From NCBI GenBank assembly GCA_019418545.1, contig DYBQ01000071.1:1489-9610 (forward strand): a DNA stretch of 8,122 nt. Reading direction: 5' to 3'. A model generated the notes under the pieces. It had not been told where the DNA came from. It did no database searches and saw only the letters and a list, made by a program, of their open reading frames with translations. Positions within the stretch are counted from its first letter, which is position 1. Every line of letters begins with the position of its first letter. Source of the DNA: Clostridiales bacterium (GTDB taxonomy: Bacteria > Bacillota > Clostridia > Oscillospirales > Acutalibacteraceae). Below are positions 5,480-8,122 of the stretch, in pieces. The translations under genes and the position numbers were made by a program.

Positions 5480-5694
5480 CGCTTACCCCTCCTTTCGATT
5501 TCTGTCAACACCGCCATTGCTATATCCTTGCTGAATGAATCTGGATATTTTATCATGAAACACTTAACTGCATTTACGGTTTCCTCCCAGTATTCATCAT
5601 CATCCGGTTTGCCTACTGGAAGCCGCTGTTTAAATAGCTTCCAAACGTCTGCGAACATTTCAAATTCCTGTTGTACCTCTGAATTTTTTACCAC
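5476..5694 (-). CDS. Small hypothetical phage protein, 72 residues
   Basis: I do not recognise the family with certainty. The protein is small and probably all helical, with an acidic middle (GKPDDDEYWEETVNAVKCFM) and a basic end (EIERRGKR). No membrane segment or catalytic motif is visible. It starts 13 bases after the helicase stop at a GTG (5694); the ATG two bases earlier runs straight into a stop, and a G-rich ribosome binding site (AGGGGG) sits 5 bases upstream of the GTG. Its TGA overlaps the GTG of the next, broken gene (GTGA). Its place directly behind the helicase suggests an accessory early or replication function, but that is position only. Confidence 0.65.
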   Translation of the reverse strand: MVKNSEVQQEFEMFADVWKLFKQRLPVGKPDDDEYWEETVNAVKCFMIKYPDSFSKDIAMAVLTEIERRGKR

Positions 5695-5706
5695 ATCGGC
5701 CCCCTG

Positions 5707-6978
5707 TTAATCAAATGGTGTTTTCTCCTTTGCTGGCTTGAAATCAAAATCTTTACCCTCTACTTCTTTGAAACTCATTTCCTCACCAACAAACTCCATT
5801 TGAAATTTTGCTGTTTTCCCTTGTCGGTTTTTCTCTACCTTCACCCCTTTGTATCTTTCATTTTCTTCTGAAAGATTCCAAAGCAGCATAACAACTGATG
5901 CATCCTGCTCAATATCACCTGATTCCCTCAGTTCCGACATAGTGGGTTCTTTTGTCTGCCGTCCTTCTGATGCCCTGTTTAATTGCGATAAGACTATGAT
6001 AGGCCGGTTCAACTCCATTGCTAATGATTTAATTGCCTTTGAAATATCGCCCACTTCTGACGCCCGGTTAGCGTAATGACGTTCGGCCTTTATAAGCTGC
6101 AAATAATCAATGATGATGCAATCAGCACCCATGTGCTGGCATTCTCTGCGTATCTCACCCACGGATTTAACCCCGCTTGATATCCACACATCCAGCCTTT
6201 TCAGTTCCGTATTGGCCTTTTGGAACCGTTCTTTTTCATCCCCCAGGAAAGCCTTTCCCTGCCGGATACGGTTCATCATAATACCAGATTGCCGCGACAC
6301 CAGTCGTTCATACATCTGCTTATTTGTCATTTCCAGATTATACAGCAGCACCCGCTTGCCCTGAATTCCCATATTTGTTAGTATTTGCGTAACAAAAGCA
6401 GATTTTCCAACTGCCGGGCGCGCTCCAATGACAATGATATCCCCACCCTCCAGACCACCAAGACAATCATCCAATCGCGGGAATCCCGTGTAAAGAAAAT
6501 CCCGTTCCCTGTCCACAAAACATCCTGGGGCCATTTCGTCAACAATCTCACTTAAGCTTTTTGCCTTTGGTCTATCATCCTCTTGCAATGCCTCCAGAGC
6601 GTTCACAGTCTCCCCTATTTGCTTTTCTACGGCAGAGGGGTGGAATTGTACCGCGTTGATAATTTGCGTGGCTGTACGGGCCTTATATGTGTTTTTAATC
6701 ACTTCCGCATATTCCCCAGTTGCCATACTTGTTACGCTTGAATCACTGCACGCTTTTAATTTACTCAGCAATTCAGATTGGGAAACATCAGTAATGTTTG
6801 CTGCAAGGGTAACAAGATTGGCCTGATATCCAAAATCATGAGCTCTCAAAAATTCCAGATATATCCGTCCTAACAGCGCATCAACAAACATATCAGGGCG
6901 AATGCTCCTACAATCCTTGATTGCCCGTGGTTCCATCATCAAAGCGCCAATAAGCGCTTGCTCCGCATTAACAATCAT
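5707..6978 (-). CDS. dnaB: Replicative DNA helicase, DnaB family (phage-encoded)
   Basis: Hexameric 5'-3' helicase that unwinds the phage replication fork using ATP. Residues 1 to about 100 form the DnaB N-terminal domain (AEQALIGALM opening, then RPDMF and IYLEFLRAHD). Residues about 160-423 are the RecA-like ATPase: Walker A GARPAVGKS at 185-193, NLEMT at 214-218 with its Glu, Walker B IIIDYLQL at 288-295, SQLNR at 331-335, the RESGDIEQDA sensor segment at 351-360, and the KNRQGKT motif with its arginine finger at 383-389. All key residues are present, so the enzyme should be active. At 423 residues it is slightly shorter than typical bacterial DnaB. The ATG at 6978 has GGAGG 7 bases upstream, lying inside the end of the initiator gene. 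No separate helicase loader (DnaC/DnaI-like ATPase) is seen in the window, so loading may rest on the adjacent DnaD-like protein or on a host loader. Confidence 0.95.
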   Translation of the reverse strand: MIVNAEQALIGALMMEPRAIKDCRSIRPDMFVDALLGRIYLEFLRAHDFGYQANLVTLAANITDVSQSELLSKLKACSDSSVTSMATGEYAEVIKNTYKARTATQIINAVQFHPSAVEKQIGETVNALEALQEDDRPKAKSLSEIVDEMAPGCFVDRERDFLYTGFPRLDDCLGGLEGGDIIVIGARPAVGKSAFVTQILTNMGIQGKRVLLYNLEMTNKQMYERLVSRQSGIMMNRIRQGKAFLGDEKERFQKANTELKRLDVWISSGVKSVGEIRRECQHMGADCIIIDYLQLIKAERHYANRASEVGDISKAIKSLAMELNRPIIVLSQLNRASEGRQTKEPTMSELRESGDIEQDASVVMLLWNLSEENERYKGVKVEKNRQGKTAKFQMEFVGEEMSFKEVEGKDFDFKPAKEKTPFD

Positions 6979-7721
6979 AAATCATCCTCCCCCGGCAGAT
7001 AATCAATAATAGCCTTTGACATAAATGTATCGAAATTTTTACAAAAGCATATCTCTGTTCCCTCTGCCTCCCATTCACGGGTATAGGCTCGAACCGCCAA
7101 ATAAATTTGCTTGTTAGTCAGCCGATAACGAACTTTGTTGATACAACGCCCTTTTTTCACATAAGCACAATAGTATTCAAATGCTTTTGCTTTTCCCCTC
7201 TTTTTGGGATATATGGCATAAATCTTTTCAAAGTCTGTTTTCATCTGTTCAAGGTCGGAATTATTATCTCCCGTCTTATCTGGTTCGGCTCCAGGCGAAC
7301 ATAATATATTTATTTTATTATTTACATTATTGTTTGTGTGCACTGGTCGTTCACTGGCTGTTCGATGGTCGGTCAATTGCGTTTCATTCTGATGTTCACA
7401 CATTTGGTACATATCCCAGTTTTTTATTGTAATTAGGCGATTTCTATTGCCTGTCTGTTGTTCAATCTGCTGTTCACTTTCATAACACTTTAAGACACGC
7501 TGCACTTTCGATTCCGTGACACGCAATTTGTCAGAAATGGCCTTTCTGCCTGTTATCAGTTGACCAGGATTAAGCATTATTTTTTGCCCTTTAAACATAG
7601 CAGGAATTTCCGCATGGGTTGCATTAAGCAGAAGATAAATCCAAATAGCCATATAATCCGAATCCTTACATACTACAGGATTATCTAACATTTTTCTATG
7701 TAAGCTCACCCAGCCATTCAA
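6975..7721 (-). CDS. Phage replication initiator / DnaD-like protein with N-terminal winged helix
   Basis: Expected to bind the phage origin and recruit the helicase encoded next to it. Residues 1-110 match the N-terminal winged-helix domain of Firmicutes phage replication initiators: GWVSLHRKMLDNPVVCKDSD, then IWIYLLLNATH, a GQLITGRKAISDKLRVTESK segment and ITIKNWDMYQ. A polar linker rich in Asn, Gln and Thr (about 111-155) leads to a C-terminal domain starting FEKIYAIYPKKRGKAKAFEY and ending with CKNFDTFMSKAIIDYL. This is the usual C-terminal module of these proteins, probably used for helicase or loader contact. The length of 248 residues is normal. The start is TTG at 7721, chosen because GGTGAT lies 5 bases upstream and because the protein then begins MNGWVSLHRK, the usual N-terminus of the family. 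Its TGA overlaps the helicase ATG by four bases (ATGA), implying translational coupling. The family is clear; a direct initiator role is inferred. Confidence 0.85.
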   Translation of the reverse strand: MNGWVSLHRKMLDNPVVCKDSDYMAIWIYLLLNATHAEIPAMFKGQKIMLNPGQLITGRKAISDKLRVTESKVQRVLKCYESEQQIEQQTGNRNRLITIKNWDMYQMCEHQNETQLTDHRTASERPVHTNNNVNNKINILCSPGAEPDKTGDNNSDLEQMKTDFEKIYAIYPKKRGKAKAFEYYCAYVKKGRCINKVRYRLTNKQIYLAVRAYTREWEAEGTEICFCKNFDTFMSKAIIDYLPGEDDL

Positions 7722-7726
7722 GTTTA

Positions 7727-7732
7727 ATCACC
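7727..7732 (-). promoter_or_regulatory. Ribosome binding site of the TTG-started replication initiator
   Basis: GGTGAT, complementary to the 16S anti-Shine-Dalgarno end, lies 5 bases before the TTG at 7721. No in-frame ATG gives the conserved family N-terminus, so this site decides the start. Confidence 0.6.
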
Positions 7733-7747
7733 GCCATTCTTTAGCCC

Positions 7748-8122
7748 TCATGCATTAGCCCCCTGTCCATTCAGAAAATCCACCAGTTTGCCAAAATTGA
7801 CTAAATATTTCGTTCCAACCATAACAAACGTTATTTTCTTCTGGAGGCATAATTTTCTTATGCAATCATAAGATAACCCGGTTCTCTCTGCTGCCTTACG
7901 GATGGTAAGCATTTCTGGAATGGCCTGTTCCTCCTGTACTGGAAGTTTAATAGCCGCTTCTAATGCCGCCATCTCGCCAAGAATAGCCTTTTCCCGCCGT
8001 TCTATATCCGCATTCCAACCGGAACCAGATTGCAAGAAAAGTTCTGAACGCTGCCGCGCCAAGTCCGCATATCTGGAAACCATTTCTATTTTTGTCATAA
8101 ATCTAAGCTTGCTCCTTTCCAT
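7748..8122 (-). CDS. Excisionase-type helix-turn-helix DNA-binding protein with helical N-terminal extension
   Basis: Probably a small DNA-binding regulator at the head of the replication module. Residues about 71-118 (MLTIRKAAERTGLSYDCIRK, then a short basic wing and VNFGKLVDFL) fit the HTH_17/excisionase-type winged helix: a recognition helix followed by a K-x-Y-x-V hairpin. Residues about 10-60 are rich in Arg, Glu, Ala and Leu and should be helical, perhaps a coiled coil. This part has a different character from the HTH and may be a fused small phage protein. The start is uncertain. The ATG at 8122 is the last base of the window, so its ribosome binding site cannot be seen and the frame could continue outside. 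An internal ATG at 8098 has AAGGAG upstream at a long spacing of about 13 bases and gives an N-terminus (MTKIEMV) like that of the 68-residue protein at 4860-5066. The gene ends in TGA 26 bases before the initiator start. An excisionase role is not shown: no integrase is in view. Confidence 0.8.
   Translation of the reverse strand: MERSKLRFMTKIEMVSRYADLARQRSELFLQSGSGWNADIERREKAILGEMAALEAAIKLPVQEEQAIPEMLTIRKAAERTGLSYDCIRKLCLQKKITFVMVGTKYLVNFGKLVDFLNGQGANA

Overview
The window is a minus-strand block of phage or prophage genes. Everything I can support as coding is on the minus strand and is read from the right end to the left. Genes are tightly packed: ATGA and GTGA stop/start overlaps, a 14-base overlap, and GGAGG-type ribosome binding sites with several GTG and TTG starts. 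The protein families point to a phage or prophage-derived element of a Clostridia host, probably Lachnospiraceae. That host assignment rests on family resemblance from memory, not on a search.

Right third (8122-5476), replication module. It holds an excisionase-type helix-turn-helix protein with a helical N-terminal extension, a DnaD-like replication initiator, a DnaB-family replicative helicase with complete ATPase motifs, and a 72-residue hypothetical protein. The initiator and helicase genes overlap by four bases and should be translationally coupled.

Middle (5479-4161), small genes and the tail chaperone. A gene of 75 codons is broken by an in-frame TAA at codon 10. It is followed by a probable terminator, a 28-residue single-span membrane peptide, a 68-residue unknown, a tail-assembly-chaperone-like protein (165 residues) and a 45-residue conserved-looking small protein. 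This group ends in two RNA hairpins, the second of which is a textbook intrinsic terminator.

Left half (4133-1), tape measure and small genes. A 990-residue tape measure protein starts at a TTG only about 28 bases past the terminator's U tract. After it come a 3' hairpin, a 111-residue phage protein, a possible 42-residue Cys-containing peptide, and a coupled pair of small unknowns (88 and 73 residues). A second 3' hairpin lies in the last 91 bases.

The main oddity is architectural. A chaperone and tape measure pair sits directly behind the replication genes. In this window there is no room for a tail tube, portal, capsid or terminase gene before it, and no distal-tail or tail-fibre gene after it. 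The second oddity is that a strong terminator separates the tape measure from its chaperone with no space for a separate promoter, which suggests regulated read-through. I saw no CRISPR array, tRNA, rRNA, insertion sequence or integrase.
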